Shown: piece after piece, positions 46,118 to 55,199 of the stretch | Layout of the letters: every line of letters starts with the position of its first letter | Position numbering within the stretch: the first letter of the stretch is position 1 | NCBI RefSeq assembly: GCF_044987625.1 | Contig: NZ_JBJDSB010000001.1 | Location: 434,001-498,000, forward strand | DNA length: 64,000 bases | Direction of reading: 5' to 3' | Origin: Desulfobaculum sp044987625 | GTDB lineage: Bacteria > Desulfobacterota > Desulfovibrionia > Desulfovibrionales > Desulfovibrionaceae | Notes under the pieces: model-generated | Seen by the model: the letters and a program-made list of their open reading frames with translations, nothing else | What the model was told of the DNA's origin: nothing | The model's database searches: none | Position numbers and translations under genes: made by a program

Positions 46118-46470
46118 TGCCACCTCTCCTTTGCGTGTTGAATTCTTGGCTTTGAGAACAGAGCCAAACCATTCAATTTGATTGCAAAACTCTCCACCTG
46201 ATGCCATACCCCTCACAGCTAGTGGTGCAACGGCCAACCTAAACCAACCTCTACCCTACACATAACGCATACAATATCGAACTTTTCACAGTGCTTCAAC
46301 ACACTCTGCAACATTTAACCGCCACTCACTGCATTTTTTTCTTTTTTCACCTCGTATACCATCAACATCACAGCACATTACTGCATTACACTAAAACCCT
46401 TACACTTTTCTCAACCACCCATCACAACATGTTCAAATGCCTGCACAAATCATTTCACCCGCCACGCAAG
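46118..46470. other. AT-rich intergenic region upstream of the surface protein
   Basis: About 350 bases, strongly AT-rich compared with the rest of the window. It holds a putative promoter near 46271-46299 for the surface-protein gene and probably other control sites. I see no open reading frame with a ribosome site and no RNA gene. Confidence 0.6.
46271..46299 (-). promoter_or_regulatory. putative promoter of the surface-protein gene
   Basis: On the minus strand, TTGAAG (46299-46294) and TATTGT (46276-46271) are 17 bases apart. A leader of about 150 bases would follow before the ATG at 46117. The match is moderate, so the start point is uncertain. Confidence 0.35.
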
Positions 46471-46497
46471 AAAAAAGGCGCCTCTTTCAAGGCGCCT
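46471..46497 (-). terminator. rho-independent terminator after the oligosaccharyltransferase operon
   Basis: Reading the minus strand, AGGCGCC pairs with GGCGCCT across an eight-base loop, followed by six T. It lies about 30 bases after the DUF2304 stop, so it should end the operon that contains the three oligosaccharyltransferases and separate it from the surface-protein gene. Confidence 0.8.
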
Positions 46498-46525
46498 CAC
46501 CAAGATTCAGTGCGTCCACTACCGG

Positions 46526-46876
46526 TTAGTTTCCATCGCCCTCGCCCTGCCGTCCGCCCTCCAGCAGTGCCAGTTGCTGGGTCAGGCGACGTAGGGCGCG
46601 CTCCTGCCGCGAGCGGTCGATATCCATGACGAGGCACTTCACCCCCAGCAGTATGAGCGCAAGGAGCAGCACAAGGGTCGGTGGGTACGAGACGCCTAGG
46701 GCGTGGGCCACGCGGTCCGCAAACTGGGGCACCATGGCAAAGAGCACCACGCCCCCCGCCGCCGCCAGCCACTGCAAGGAGTAGCGCGTATGGAGCCTGT
46801 CGCGCCCCACAAGAAGCAGCACACACACCGCAAACCCAATGCCGATAAGCGCCGTGGTCAGCTGATAGCTCATCAT
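46526..46876 (-). CDS. DUF2304 membrane protein
   Basis: Protein of 116 residues with three predicted spans (TTALIGIGFAVCVLLLV, then LQWLAAAGGVVLFAMV, then TLVLLLALILLGV) and a charged C-terminal coiled tail (RRLTQQLALLEGG). This matches DUF2304, a family often found directly after a Dpm1-like GT2, as here, and thought to assist polyprenyl-phosphate sugar synthesis. The two ATGs at 46876 and 46873 both overlap the upstream stop; GGGAGG upstream supports 46876. A longer reading to 47059 runs inside the GT2 gene. Confidence 0.85.
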   Translation of the reverse strand: MMSYQLTTALIGIGFAVCVLLLVGRDRLHTRYSLQWLAAAGGVVLFAMVPQFADRVAHALGVSYPPTLVLLLALILLGVKCLVMDIDRSRQERALRRLTQQLALLEGGRQGEGDGN

Positions 46877-47607
46877 GACCGGGACCTCCCTTTGACCTTG
46901 GAAACCATTTCGCGAACCCGGCCACCATAGGTCGTCCGGGTCAGAGCAAGAACAAGACTCAGCGCCATATACACGACAATAACGCGCCACGTGCCAAACA
47001 CGCGGGAGTGGCCGTTCACGCGCGGGCACATGCGCACCTTGCGCTCCACTATCCGGCACCCCGAGCGTTGCAAAAGCAGCAGCACCCCAACGTCCTGATA
47101 GTCAAGAAGCGTTGCCTCGGGCGAGGCCAGCAGTTTCACCGCGCGCGGACCATAGCCGCGAAAGCCCGAGGTCACATCGCGAATGCGCAGCCCGCTCACC
47201 TTGCGGAACAGGCTCCACGCAATGCGCCGCAACAGGCTCCCCCGCTCCACGCATGCGCCAATGACCACATCCGCCCCGCCGGAACGCAGAAGCTCCAAAA
47301 CAAGGGGCATGTCCTGCGCTTCGTGCTGGCCGTCGGCGTCCATGGTCACCACATGGGAATACCCATGACGGACGGCGTAGCGCATGCCGGTTTGCACAGC
47401 GCCCCACGCGCCAAGGTTGAGGGGAAGCCGCACCACTCCGGCGCCGGCGGCCCGCGCCTCGGCGCCAGTGGCGTCAAGGCTGGCGTCATCCACCACCAAG
47501 ATGTCCACATCGGGAAATCCCTCCCGTATGGCGCGTACCACCTGCCCCACGCTGCCCTGTTCATTGTGGGCAGGGATGACCACAAGCTCGCGAGGCGTCT
47601 GCGTCAT
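46873..47607 (-). CDS. Dpm1-like GT2, polyprenyl-phosphate sugar synthase
   Basis: Protein of 244 residues: PRELVVIPAHNEQGSVG, VDDASLDAT and MDADGQHEAQD, the Dpm1-group variant of the DXD site. One hydrophobic segment near the C-terminus (VIVVYMALSLVLALTR) may anchor it, with the DUF2304 neighbour supplying further spans. It likely makes a lipid-phosphate sugar used outside the inner membrane or in the glycan assembled for the adjacent oligosaccharyltransferases. ATG 47607 overlaps the upstream stop as ATGA. Confidence 0.85.
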   Translation of the reverse strand: MTQTPRELVVIPAHNEQGSVGQVVRAIREGFPDVDILVVDDASLDATGAEARAAGAGVVRLPLNLGAWGAVQTGMRYAVRHGYSHVVTMDADGQHEAQDMPLVLELLRSGGADVVIGACVERGSLLRRIAWSLFRKVSGLRIRDVTSGFRGYGPRAVKLLASPEATLLDYQDVGVLLLLQRSGCRIVERKVRMCPRVNGHSRVFGTWRVIVVYMALSLVLALTRTTYGGRVREMVSKVKGRSRS

Positions 47608-49670
47608 GACCGCTCCTCCCGCACCAGCCACACCCCGCCGCGTCCGGGACGGACGTTAAGGGGCGTAAACCACTCCCGCACCGTCTCCGGGCGGTACAGC
47701 AGGCGAAAGCCCACACTGTCGAACAAGCTGGCGCGAATGAAATAGACAATCCCTTCATCATGATAGACCACGCAGGCCGGGCCGGGATGCGGCGTCCGCG
47801 CCACGTCCACGCGGCCTGCGCGCACGTCCACCACATGCCCGATGCGCAGCGTGCCCTGCCCCTCGCGCCGCGCCACGCCAGTTGCCCGGTCTATGTGCAG
47901 GCCATGGCGGGGCAGCCGGTCAATGACGAAGCCGCGCGCCGCGCGCGCCTGCCGCGTGCCAAGGCGCTCCCACCAGTAGGCGGTGTCCACCATGGCCCGG
48001 TGCAGATACACCGCCACCGGCGGCGCTTTGGGGAAAAACAGGTCCCGCGCCTGAGGCGTCCAGTCCAGCCCACGCTGGCGAAAGACATCCGCAGCGCCCG
48101 CAGGGTCGAGAAGCACCCGCTCCGCAAGGGCAACACCGCGTCCGGCACGCCCCGCCACCTCGTCGGCAATATCAAGCACCCCTTCACCCCGTGCCGCCAC
48201 AAAGCGCATCCACCGCGCGGCCAACCGGGGCTGACGCACCGCCAAGGGGTAGGCCACCGCAAACGTCAGCCGCGGACTGGTGCGGCCACCGTCACTCATG
48301 GTCATAAGACCCGAGGCGTACTGCACCATGTAGCCACTGTCCCACCAATTCCACACCTGCACCGTCTCCGGCAGATGGGTGCGCATGGACTCGGCCAGCG
48401 CCACGTCCTGCGCGGTGAGTGCAGGCGACACCCACTGCGTGGCGCTGCGCACCAGCCCCGGCGCCAGCAGGGCCACAAAGCCGCAGGCAAACAGCGCCTC
48501 GCGCAGGCCCGGCACATGGGCAAATTGCGCCATCCGAAACAGCGACGCCGCGCGCACCGCAAGCACGCCGTACCCAAGAGCCAAAACCGGCGTAGCAAAG
48601 ATGAAAAATCGTGCGGACACAGCGCTGCCGCAGGCCAGCACCGCGCAGGGGAGCAGACACACGGCAAACAGCGGACGCTGCACCAGCACCACCACACAGC
48701 CCGCCGCCGCCAAAACCAACGCGCCCCAACTGCCCATCAGCGCCGCGCCCATGCCGCGCACGTCCACGCCGCCAAGCTCCTGTACCGAACGCGTCACCGA
48801 GGCAAATCCAGCCCCCTCGCGCCCCAGGACAAGGCGCACATGCTCCGCCACACGCACCAAAACGTCCGGCCCGGACGACACCACCCCAGCCACATACAGC
48901 GCCACAAACCCGGCGCAGGCGGTGACCGCGGCGGCCAACGTCAGCTTGACGCCACGCTCAAAGCTATGCGCCGGATGCGGAAAGGTCAGCGCGTAGGCCA
49001 CAACCACCAGCGCCAGCACCGACGGCCACGCTTCCCACCACAGGGCCAGCACCACCGCATCACACACCAGCGCGGCGGCCCAGCCCCAGCGCCCGCGTCC
49101 GGGGGTTGTCACAAAACCATGCAGGAACAGCCCCGCGCCAAGGACAAGGGCCGGATTCAGGCAATCCGTGTCAAAGAACCCCGGCCCGGCGCGGATCATC
49201 CAAAACCCCGCCGCAAAGCTGGCAAAGGACGCCACAAGACCTATCCACAGGTTCCCCAGCATCCCCCCAGCGCCCAGCAATGCGGCCACAAGGGAAACGC
49301 CAAGCACAGCGGGCATCCAGTAGGCAACGGTCTCCCACGACGCGCCGCTTGCGCGCTGCACCAGCACGGTGGCGTCCGCCAAAAGCGGCGGCGGAGATGG
49401 GCGGCGCACGCCGCGCAGGGCGTCCACAGGGGCGTAGCGCCCTTCGGCCCGCTCCCGCGCAAGGCGCAAAAAATAGTAGCCGTCCAGATTGCGCAAAAGC
49501 GGGCGGCCCTGCTCCACGTAGTTGGCGCTGTCGTTGGCCATACGCCAATGCTGGGCGTAGCCCACGGCAAGCGCGTACACGGCCAAAACCGCGCACCCAA
49601 GGAGCAGAAGCGGACGGCTCTCGTCGCTCACGGCGCCCTGCCGCGTCAGAATTCCTGCTTCACCCGCCAT
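47604..49670 (-). CDS. STT3/PglB-type oligosaccharyltransferase, copy 1 (WWDSG variant)
   Basis: Protein of 688 residues. About 400 residues of membrane spans precede a soluble periplasmic domain. Catalytic residues of the STT3 family are all present: Asp63 in LDGYYF, DTD at 167-169, and SVQE at 295-298. The sequon-binding motif is WWDSG at 442-446, with Ser replacing the Tyr of WWDYG, then SDGG. It would transfer a lipid-linked glycan to Asn of exported proteins. ATG 49670 overlaps the next gene by 25 bases; GTG 49628, with AGGG upstream, is a plausible alternative start. Confidence 0.85.
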   Translation of the reverse strand: MAGEAGILTRQGAVSDESRPLLLLGCAVLAVYALAVGYAQHWRMANDSANYVEQGRPLLRNLDGYYFLRLARERAEGRYAPVDALRGVRRPSPPPLLADATVLVQRASGASWETVAYWMPAVLGVSLVAALLGAGGMLGNLWIGLVASFASFAAGFWMIRAGPGFFDTDCLNPALVLGAGLFLHGFVTTPGRGRWGWAAALVCDAVVLALWWEAWPSVLALVVVAYALTFPHPAHSFERGVKLTLAAAVTACAGFVALYVAGVVSSGPDVLVRVAEHVRLVLGREGAGFASVTRSVQELGGVDVRGMGAALMGSWGALVLAAAGCVVVLVQRPLFAVCLLPCAVLACGSAVSARFFIFATPVLALGYGVLAVRAASLFRMAQFAHVPGLREALFACGFVALLAPGLVRSATQWVSPALTAQDVALAESMRTHLPETVQVWNWWDSGYMVQYASGLMTMSDGGRTSPRLTFAVAYPLAVRQPRLAARWMRFVAARGEGVLDIADEVAGRAGRGVALAERVLLDPAGAADVFRQRGLDWTPQARDLFFPKAPPVAVYLHRAMVDTAYWWERLGTRQARAARGFVIDRLPRHGLHIDRATGVARREGQGTLRIGHVVDVRAGRVDVARTPHPGPACVVYHDEGIVYFIRASLFDSVGFRLLYRPETVREWFTPLNVRPGRGGVWLVREERS

Positions 49671-51652
49671 ACGCCACCAAACCGGGAATCATACGCCAGC
49701 GGCTGAAAGCCCCGTGTCCTATCCGGGGCCGCCAACAGCAGGCGGTAGAGGGTGCTCTCCAACATGGCGCCATCCACCAACACAAAATGGGGCAGCGCCT
49801 CAAGATCCACCAGCGCAGGCGCGCCCGACGCGTCATAGCGCCGCACGCCAACGCCCCGCCGCCCGGCATGCACCACGGCGGAAAGCTCACTGCTCACATC
49901 CAGCCCGCTCACGCGCCCACTGGCCGTCAGGACTTGATGCCCGGCCTTGGAGAGCTGCGTGAACCGGGCCTTCTCCCCCGCGCCTCCGGCCACGTCCCAC
50001 GTGCCGAAGTAGCCAATCCACGGCGTACGTTCGAGGATGCTCATGGGCAAATAGACCACAACATCCGCCGCCGGGAACAGATAGTCGCGCATGTCCGCGT
50101 CATCCGGCAGGCCGTAGGCGGCAAGCACGGCGCCAACATCGGCGTCCTGCGCAAAGACCTCGCGCAGCAGGGCCACAGCGCGCGCCGGCGTGCCCACGCG
50201 GCCCTCCAAAGTTCCCAGCGCCCCCGGACCATGCGCCGTGAAAAAGCGCATCACCCGCGCCGCGCGCACGGGGTCACGGTCCATAAGCGCCCATCCGGCG
50301 GTAAAAGTCCGCAGCGGGTCCTGACTGCCGCCGTCAAAATACACAGGGCGCTTTGAAAAATAGCGCAGCATGTAGCCATAATCCCACCACGACCACACCA
50401 CCGCCGAACGCGGCGACGCCTTGGCGATAAACGACGCCAGCACGGCCTCTGGCCCGGCAAACACTGGCGGCGAGGCGCTGCGTACAGCCACGGAAACCGG
50501 CCCGGCGGCAACCGCCACGGCAAGGACAAGAGAAGCCGCCTGCGCCGCGCGCTGAAACCGGCCGGCCCCGTGCGCGGCCTGCCACGCCTCGGCCACAAGC
50601 GCCCCGCACCCCAGCCCAATGAGGGGCGCGACAAACAGCATAAACCGTGCGGACACGGCGGATATGGCGGCAAGCCCCGCCACAGGCAGCAAAAACAAGC
50701 ACGCGCCCCCGCGCCGCCACACAGCGCACCCCAGCCCAAGGATGCCCGCGACCATGGTCAGCCAGCCCCCACCGGCGTAGGTGACAAACTCCCCAAGCTC
50801 CGGCGGCTTCAACTCGCCAATGGAGACGGACACAGCGGGGTACACGCCGCCCTCCTGCCGCATCACCAACCGGATATGGTTCACCGCGTCCTCAAGGGAG
50901 CGCACCAGCCACTGGGGAAACGGCTCCAGCCCCCACACCGCCAGCGTCAGGGCCACGAGAGCCACACCGCCGCCAACAGCCAGCTTCACCGCGCGTTCCC
51001 CGCGCGTCGGCGTCCACGGCAGGGACGCGGCATAGGTCACGGCCAGCAGGCCGACACACGCCGCCGTCCCGGCCCGCCACCACCAGCCAAACAGCGCCAG
51101 CACCACGCCAAGTACGGCCAGCCACACCACGCGCCGCCGCCCGGTACTGCGTACAAAGCGCAGCAGCAGCCAACTGCCAAAGAGGACAAAGAAGACGTTC
51201 AAGCAGTCCGTATCTACATACCCAACACCGGCGCGCACATGCCAATACGGCACGCTCATGCCCACCACCGCCGCCACCAGCGCGGCAAAAATATTCCGCG
51301 TCAGGGCCCGGCCCCACAGCACGAGCGCAGCGCCGGTCAGCACGCCGCACAGCGGCGGCACAACGCTGGCCACAAGCGCCAGCGGCGCGCCAGTCACCCG
51401 CGCGCCATAAGCCGTCAGCACTGAAACCAAGGGCTCACCCAACGCTGACGCGCCATGCGCCACCGCCCGCGCCCGCTCCAGATAAAAATAGCCGTCCGTG
51501 GCGTGCAACAGCGGCGCGCCCTCGAAGCGAAACAGCGCATGCGTGCTCAAAAACAGCCAGTCGTCCACATACCCGGCAATGCCAAGAATAATGGCGAGCA
51601 CGCAGGCCGCGGCCCACCACATGCGCCGCGCCCCCGGCGACCCTCTCCTCAT
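49646..51652 (-). CDS. STT3/PglB-type oligosaccharyltransferase, copy 2
   Basis: Protein of 668 residues with the STT3 layout. Catalytic acids: Asp53 in ATDGYFY, DTD at 147-149 and SIGE at 277-280. The canonical WWDYG lies at 422-426 and FDGG follows. All residues needed for N-linked transfer appear intact. It is closer in arrangement to copy 1 than to copy 3 (both have DTDCLN after the second acid site). ATG 51652 overlaps the GT4 stop (ATGA), and copy 1 starts inside its 3' end, so these genes are tightly coupled. Confidence 0.87.
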   Translation of the reverse strand: MRRGSPGARRMWWAAACVLAIILGIAGYVDDWLFLSTHALFRFEGAPLLHATDGYFYLERARAVAHGASALGEPLVSVLTAYGARVTGAPLALVASVVPPLCGVLTGAALVLWGRALTRNIFAALVAAVVGMSVPYWHVRAGVGYVDTDCLNVFFVLFGSWLLLRFVRSTGRRRVVWLAVLGVVLALFGWWWRAGTAACVGLLAVTYAASLPWTPTRGERAVKLAVGGGVALVALTLAVWGLEPFPQWLVRSLEDAVNHIRLVMRQEGGVYPAVSVSIGELKPPELGEFVTYAGGGWLTMVAGILGLGCAVWRRGGACLFLLPVAGLAAISAVSARFMLFVAPLIGLGCGALVAEAWQAAHGAGRFQRAAQAASLVLAVAVAAGPVSVAVRSASPPVFAGPEAVLASFIAKASPRSAVVWSWWDYGYMLRYFSKRPVYFDGGSQDPLRTFTAGWALMDRDPVRAARVMRFFTAHGPGALGTLEGRVGTPARAVALLREVFAQDADVGAVLAAYGLPDDADMRDYLFPAADVVVYLPMSILERTPWIGYFGTWDVAGGAGEKARFTQLSKAGHQVLTASGRVSGLDVSSELSAVVHAGRRGVGVRRYDASGAPALVDLEALPHFVLVDGAMLESTLYRLLLAAPDRTRGFQPLAYDSRFGGVWRVKQEF

Positions 51653-52833
51653 GCCTCCTCCTCTGCGCGCTGAACCCATTCCCGCCCAAGAGCGTCGTAG
51701 TACACATCGTCCATGGCCTTTTGCACCGCCACAATGTGGAACTGCTCCACAAAGCGCTTGCGCGCCCGCTCGCCCATCCGTTGCCGCTCCTCGGGGTGGG
51801 CCATCATCCAGCGCAGCGCTTCGGACAGCGCGGCCGGATCGCCGGGCGGCACCACCAGCCCTGTTTCGCCATGCTTGTTCACCCAGTTCACACCGGAACC
51901 GGGGATGGCTGTCGTCACCAGTGGACGGGCGTGTGCCATGGCCTCCAAAAGCACCACCCCAAAGGCCTCGGTCCGCTCAATGGACGGCAGACAAAACACG
52001 TCGCACATGGCAAAGAGCTTGCGCAGTTCCACCTCGTCCACGTGTCCGGGGGCGGAGACCCGGCACGGCACGTCATATTGCTCCACAAGGCGAGAGACGG
52101 CCTCGTGGCGCGGACCGCTACCTGCGATAACAAGGCGCGCCTCGGGCACGTCCACCATGGCGCGCACCAAATGCTCATAGCCTTTATAATAGGCAAATCG
52201 CCCTACGGAAAAGATCATGGGCCGCGGCTCCTCACCGGGCACGGTGCGGCCGGCATTTGCGGTGGGGCCAAGGGCCGCGCCCACACGCTCCGGCGACAGG
52301 CCAAGGGGCACCACGCGGCACTTGTGCCGCACGCCGCGCAGGGCGTCGCTGGAGTCCAAATACGGCTGGGACGTCGCCACCACCACATCCGCGCGGCGCA
52401 GGAGAGCACGCTCAAAAATCCTATACAGCGGATACAGCACGCGCAGGCCCACATCAAAGCCAGAGGGGACAACATCGGCGTGCCAGTGCACCACCACGGG
52501 CCGCCCCTTCAGCCCCAGCAGCAGCCAAAAGGCCGAAACATTGGGCATATGCACATGCACCACGTCGGGCCGGATGCGGCGCAGGGTCCGCCACAAGGCC
52601 CAGCCAAATCCCGGTGCCACGGGCGCATAGACCAGCTGCCCATAGCTGCGCACCCGGCGCACGCGCACCCCGCGCTCCATAACCATCCGCCCCACTCCCG
52701 GCTCCTTGCCTGCGTGCACAAGCACCGTCACGTCATGGCCGGAGCGCGCCTGCTCCCGCGCAAGGTCCGCGACGAAGTTTTCAATGCCACCCGGACGCGG
52801 CGGATAATACTTGCCTATGTGCACAATGCGCAT
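51649..52833 (-). CDS. GT4 glycosyltransferase
   Basis: Protein of 394 residues, GT-B fold. GKYYPPRPGGIENF is the usual N-terminal loop of GT4 enzymes; VHVHMPN, FSVGRFAYYKGYEHL and the E-X7-E motif in TEAFGVVLLEAM mark the donor domain. It is the only glycosyltransferase placed inside the oligosaccharyltransferase cluster and may complete the transferred glycan, much as PglA, PglH or PglJ do in Campylobacter (comparison from known biology; its sugar is unknown). Start ATG 52833, seven bases after the copy 3 stop. Confidence 0.87.
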   Translation of the reverse strand: MRIVHIGKYYPPRPGGIENFVADLAREQARSGHDVTVLVHAGKEPGVGRMVMERGVRVRRVRSYGQLVYAPVAPGFGWALWRTLRRIRPDVVHVHMPNVSAFWLLLGLKGRPVVVHWHADVVPSGFDVGLRVLYPLYRIFERALLRRADVVVATSQPYLDSSDALRGVRHKCRVVPLGLSPERVGAALGPTANAGRTVPGEEPRPMIFSVGRFAYYKGYEHLVRAMVDVPEARLVIAGSGPRHEAVSRLVEQYDVPCRVSAPGHVDEVELRKLFAMCDVFCLPSIERTEAFGVVLLEAMAHARPLVTTAIPGSGVNWVNKHGETGLVVPPGDPAALSEALRWMMAHPEERQRMGERARKRFVEQFHIVAVQKAMDDVYYDALGREWVQRAEEEA

Positions 52834-52839
52834 GACGTT

Positions 52840-54978
52840 CTACAATCCTTCATAAATACGAACGTAGGGAAATCCTTCGTAGACAAGACGGAGCGCCCCA
52901 TCCAAACGCGGCGAATCCGGACGGACGAGCAGCAGCTGTACCAGCATGCTGGCATAGGTGGCGTCGTCCATCACATAGGCGCGGCTGGCCGGGACATTGA
53001 TGACCAAATGCAGCTTCGCTTCCGGATAGGCGTGGAACTCGCGCCCCTCGCGCGTGAGTTGGTCCACGGTGGCAACGCGGAAGCGCCGCCCCTGCACCTC
53101 CACGGTGCCGGTATCAAAATCCACGGTAAACGCGTGGCGCAGGCTGCGGCACAGCCCATGCGTGCCACTGGCGAGAACCGGGTCCCACGTGCCGAAGTAG
53201 GTAATCCACGAGGCAAGCGCGAGGTTCTCCCACGTGACCACAAGATAGCGCGAGCCATCCGCAGGCGGCACGGCGCCGGGGCGCGCGAGGCCCAGCATCA
53301 TGTCGCGCACCTGCCGCGCGGTCATGTCATCCCAGCGCCGCCACGGCTCGTCATCCTCCAATGCGGCAAAACGCATAATCTGCGCGGCCTGCTGCGGCGA
53401 GGGCGTGGTCAACGCCTTGGCCAACGGGTACAAATAGCGCCCGGTATGGCGGCCCCCATCGGCAAAGGTCATCCGCCCGGAGTAGTACATGGTGGCGTAG
53501 CCATAGTCCCACCACGTCCAAACCATGCTGTCCTGCGGGGCAAACTCGCCAAGGGCCTTCAGCGCCTTGCCGTGGGGGGCGTCAATCACCGGGGAAACAC
53601 CAAGGGTGGCATACCCCCGCACCGCAGGGACAAACACCACAATGCCAACGCACAGCGAGGCCGCAAGAGCCACAGCCCCCACCCCCCGGCGCCTGCCCAT
53701 GCACTGCCGCGCCAGCCACACCACGGCCACAGCCAGCCCAAGCGCCACCACAGGCCCGCCAAACATGGCAAACCGAGAGCCAAACCGCACCGCCAAAAAC
53801 GGCATAGCCGCAAGCGGGGCAAGAAACACCGCGCCCGGACGGGCAATGAGAACCAATGCGAATCCGCACAGTCCGGACACAACGTACCACGCACTGCCAC
53901 CAAGGCGACCCAGCACTTCCATCGGGTCCACGTTGCCCGCCTCAATGATGCTCTGCACCACGTTGGGGTAAGCCGGACCAGCCCCGCTGGACGAGGCGTT
54001 GTCTCCATGCTGGGCGGCATCCCACACATCCACGGCGGAGGATTTGGCATAGAGCAGCAGCTTGTCCGCCACGGACGCGCCAAGGCCGCGCACATCAGGC
54101 GCCAGCACCATGACCGCAACAAGGGCCAGCGTCAGGGGCAGGGACTTCGCCGTCGCCGCGCGCCGCCACCGGGGCGAAGTCCACAGCACGGCGGCCAGCC
54201 CCGCCCCGGTGACGGCGCCCCACACGCCAAAAAACGCCGTCATGCCGAGGAGCACCAGCCCCAGGACCAGCCCCCGCCGCGCGCCGCGCCGCCCAAGCAG
54301 CACAACAAGCGCAGCGGCCAACAGATAGGCCATGGCGTAATAGTCGGGAATATTATGGTGCCACTGCCCGCCGCAGGCGACGGCGGCAAGGCCGATGCCC
54401 ACGGGCCACGCAAGGGTCTCGCGAGGGCCGGGCGCATCCGCCGGGGCATCCCCGCAGCGGCCACGCCGCACGAGGTCAAGGGGAGTACGCAGCCACGGTC
54501 GCAGCCACAGACTCAGCAATACGCCGTGCAGCAGGGGAAAGAGCAGGGTCACCATATCGGTATCGTAGTACCCGAGGCGGCTTCGCATGTAATAGCCCGG
54601 CGCAATGGTGGCGAGCATCCCCGCGCACAGCGCGGCCTCGGGCGCGCCAAGGGCTACGGCCCACAGGGCGGTGACCACGGCAACCAGCCCAGCGGCCACG
54701 GCAGGCGCCCAAAAGGCCACCGTCTCCATGGACGCGCCTGTGGCGGCGGAGACGCCCCGCGCCAGCCGCGCAAGGGGCGAACCGGTGCCCAGCCCCACGC
54801 CGCGCGCGCCAGCCAGCCACGCGTAGGCGTCGTGCGTGGCCAGGATACGCTCCCCGTCCACACGGTAGGCCTCGGAAGAATTCCACTTGGATACATCCAT
54901 GGCCCGCACGCCAAAGGCCGCCGCAAACACGGCCACAGCGCACGCCACCAGCAGCATGCCCTTTATGTCCGCGCGCAA
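52840..54978 (-). CDS. pglB: STT3/PglB-type oligosaccharyltransferase, copy 3
   Basis: Protein of 712 residues and the most PglB-like of the three: Asp50 in HDAYAW, DTD at 139-141, SIIE at 343-346 and WWDYG at 489-493, followed by YATMYYSG and ADGGRH. The C-terminal domain is about 220 residues. It should transfer a lipid-linked oligosaccharide to Asn in the periplasm. A TTG at 54978 with AGGAGG six bases upstream is the most supported start. It is the first gene of the oligosaccharyltransferase operon, facing away from gspF. Confidence 0.87.
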   Translation of the reverse strand: MRADIKGMLLVACAVAVFAAAFGVRAMDVSKWNSSEAYRVDGERILATHDAYAWLAGARGVGLGTGSPLARLARGVSAATGASMETVAFWAPAVAAGLVAVVTALWAVALGAPEAALCAGMLATIAPGYYMRSRLGYYDTDMVTLLFPLLHGVLLSLWLRPWLRTPLDLVRRGRCGDAPADAPGPRETLAWPVGIGLAAVACGGQWHHNIPDYYAMAYLLAAALVVLLGRRGARRGLVLGLVLLGMTAFFGVWGAVTGAGLAAVLWTSPRWRRAATAKSLPLTLALVAVMVLAPDVRGLGASVADKLLLYAKSSAVDVWDAAQHGDNASSSGAGPAYPNVVQSIIEAGNVDPMEVLGRLGGSAWYVVSGLCGFALVLIARPGAVFLAPLAAMPFLAVRFGSRFAMFGGPVVALGLAVAVVWLARQCMGRRRGVGAVALAASLCVGIVVFVPAVRGYATLGVSPVIDAPHGKALKALGEFAPQDSMVWTWWDYGYATMYYSGRMTFADGGRHTGRYLYPLAKALTTPSPQQAAQIMRFAALEDDEPWRRWDDMTARQVRDMMLGLARPGAVPPADGSRYLVVTWENLALASWITYFGTWDPVLASGTHGLCRSLRHAFTVDFDTGTVEVQGRRFRVATVDQLTREGREFHAYPEAKLHLVINVPASRAYVMDDATYASMLVQLLLVRPDSPRLDGALRLVYEGFPYVRIYEGL

Positions 54979-55199
54979 CTGAGCCTCCTGTGGAAATCCA
55001 TCAGAGCCTTGCCAATATTCGAGAAAACCATGTACTCTACACTAGGCATAAGCAGTGTCTCACTCTCGACAGAAGACGAAGCACACGATGCAGGCGAATC
55101 ATCCAGACGATGGACAGACCTGAGCCTATCCATCATACGACGATGCATGGGGATTCTGTCAACAACTCTTCGAAATACATCAAAGAACGGGTCATTTTC
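54979..55199. other. divergent intergenic region between pglB and gspF
   Basis: About 220 bases, richer in AT than the flanks. It contains the putative minus-strand promoter listed separately. On the plus strand only a weak pair, TTGCCA at 55009 and TACTCT at 55033 (18 bases apart), was found. No gene is apparent. Confidence 0.6.
55132..55162 (-). promoter_or_regulatory. putative promoter of the oligosaccharyltransferase operon
   Basis: On the minus strand a perfect TTGACA (55162-55157) is followed by TATGAT (55137-55132). The 19-base spacer is longer than ideal, so this is only a candidate. A leader of about 150 bases would precede the TTG start of copy 3. Confidence 0.4.
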
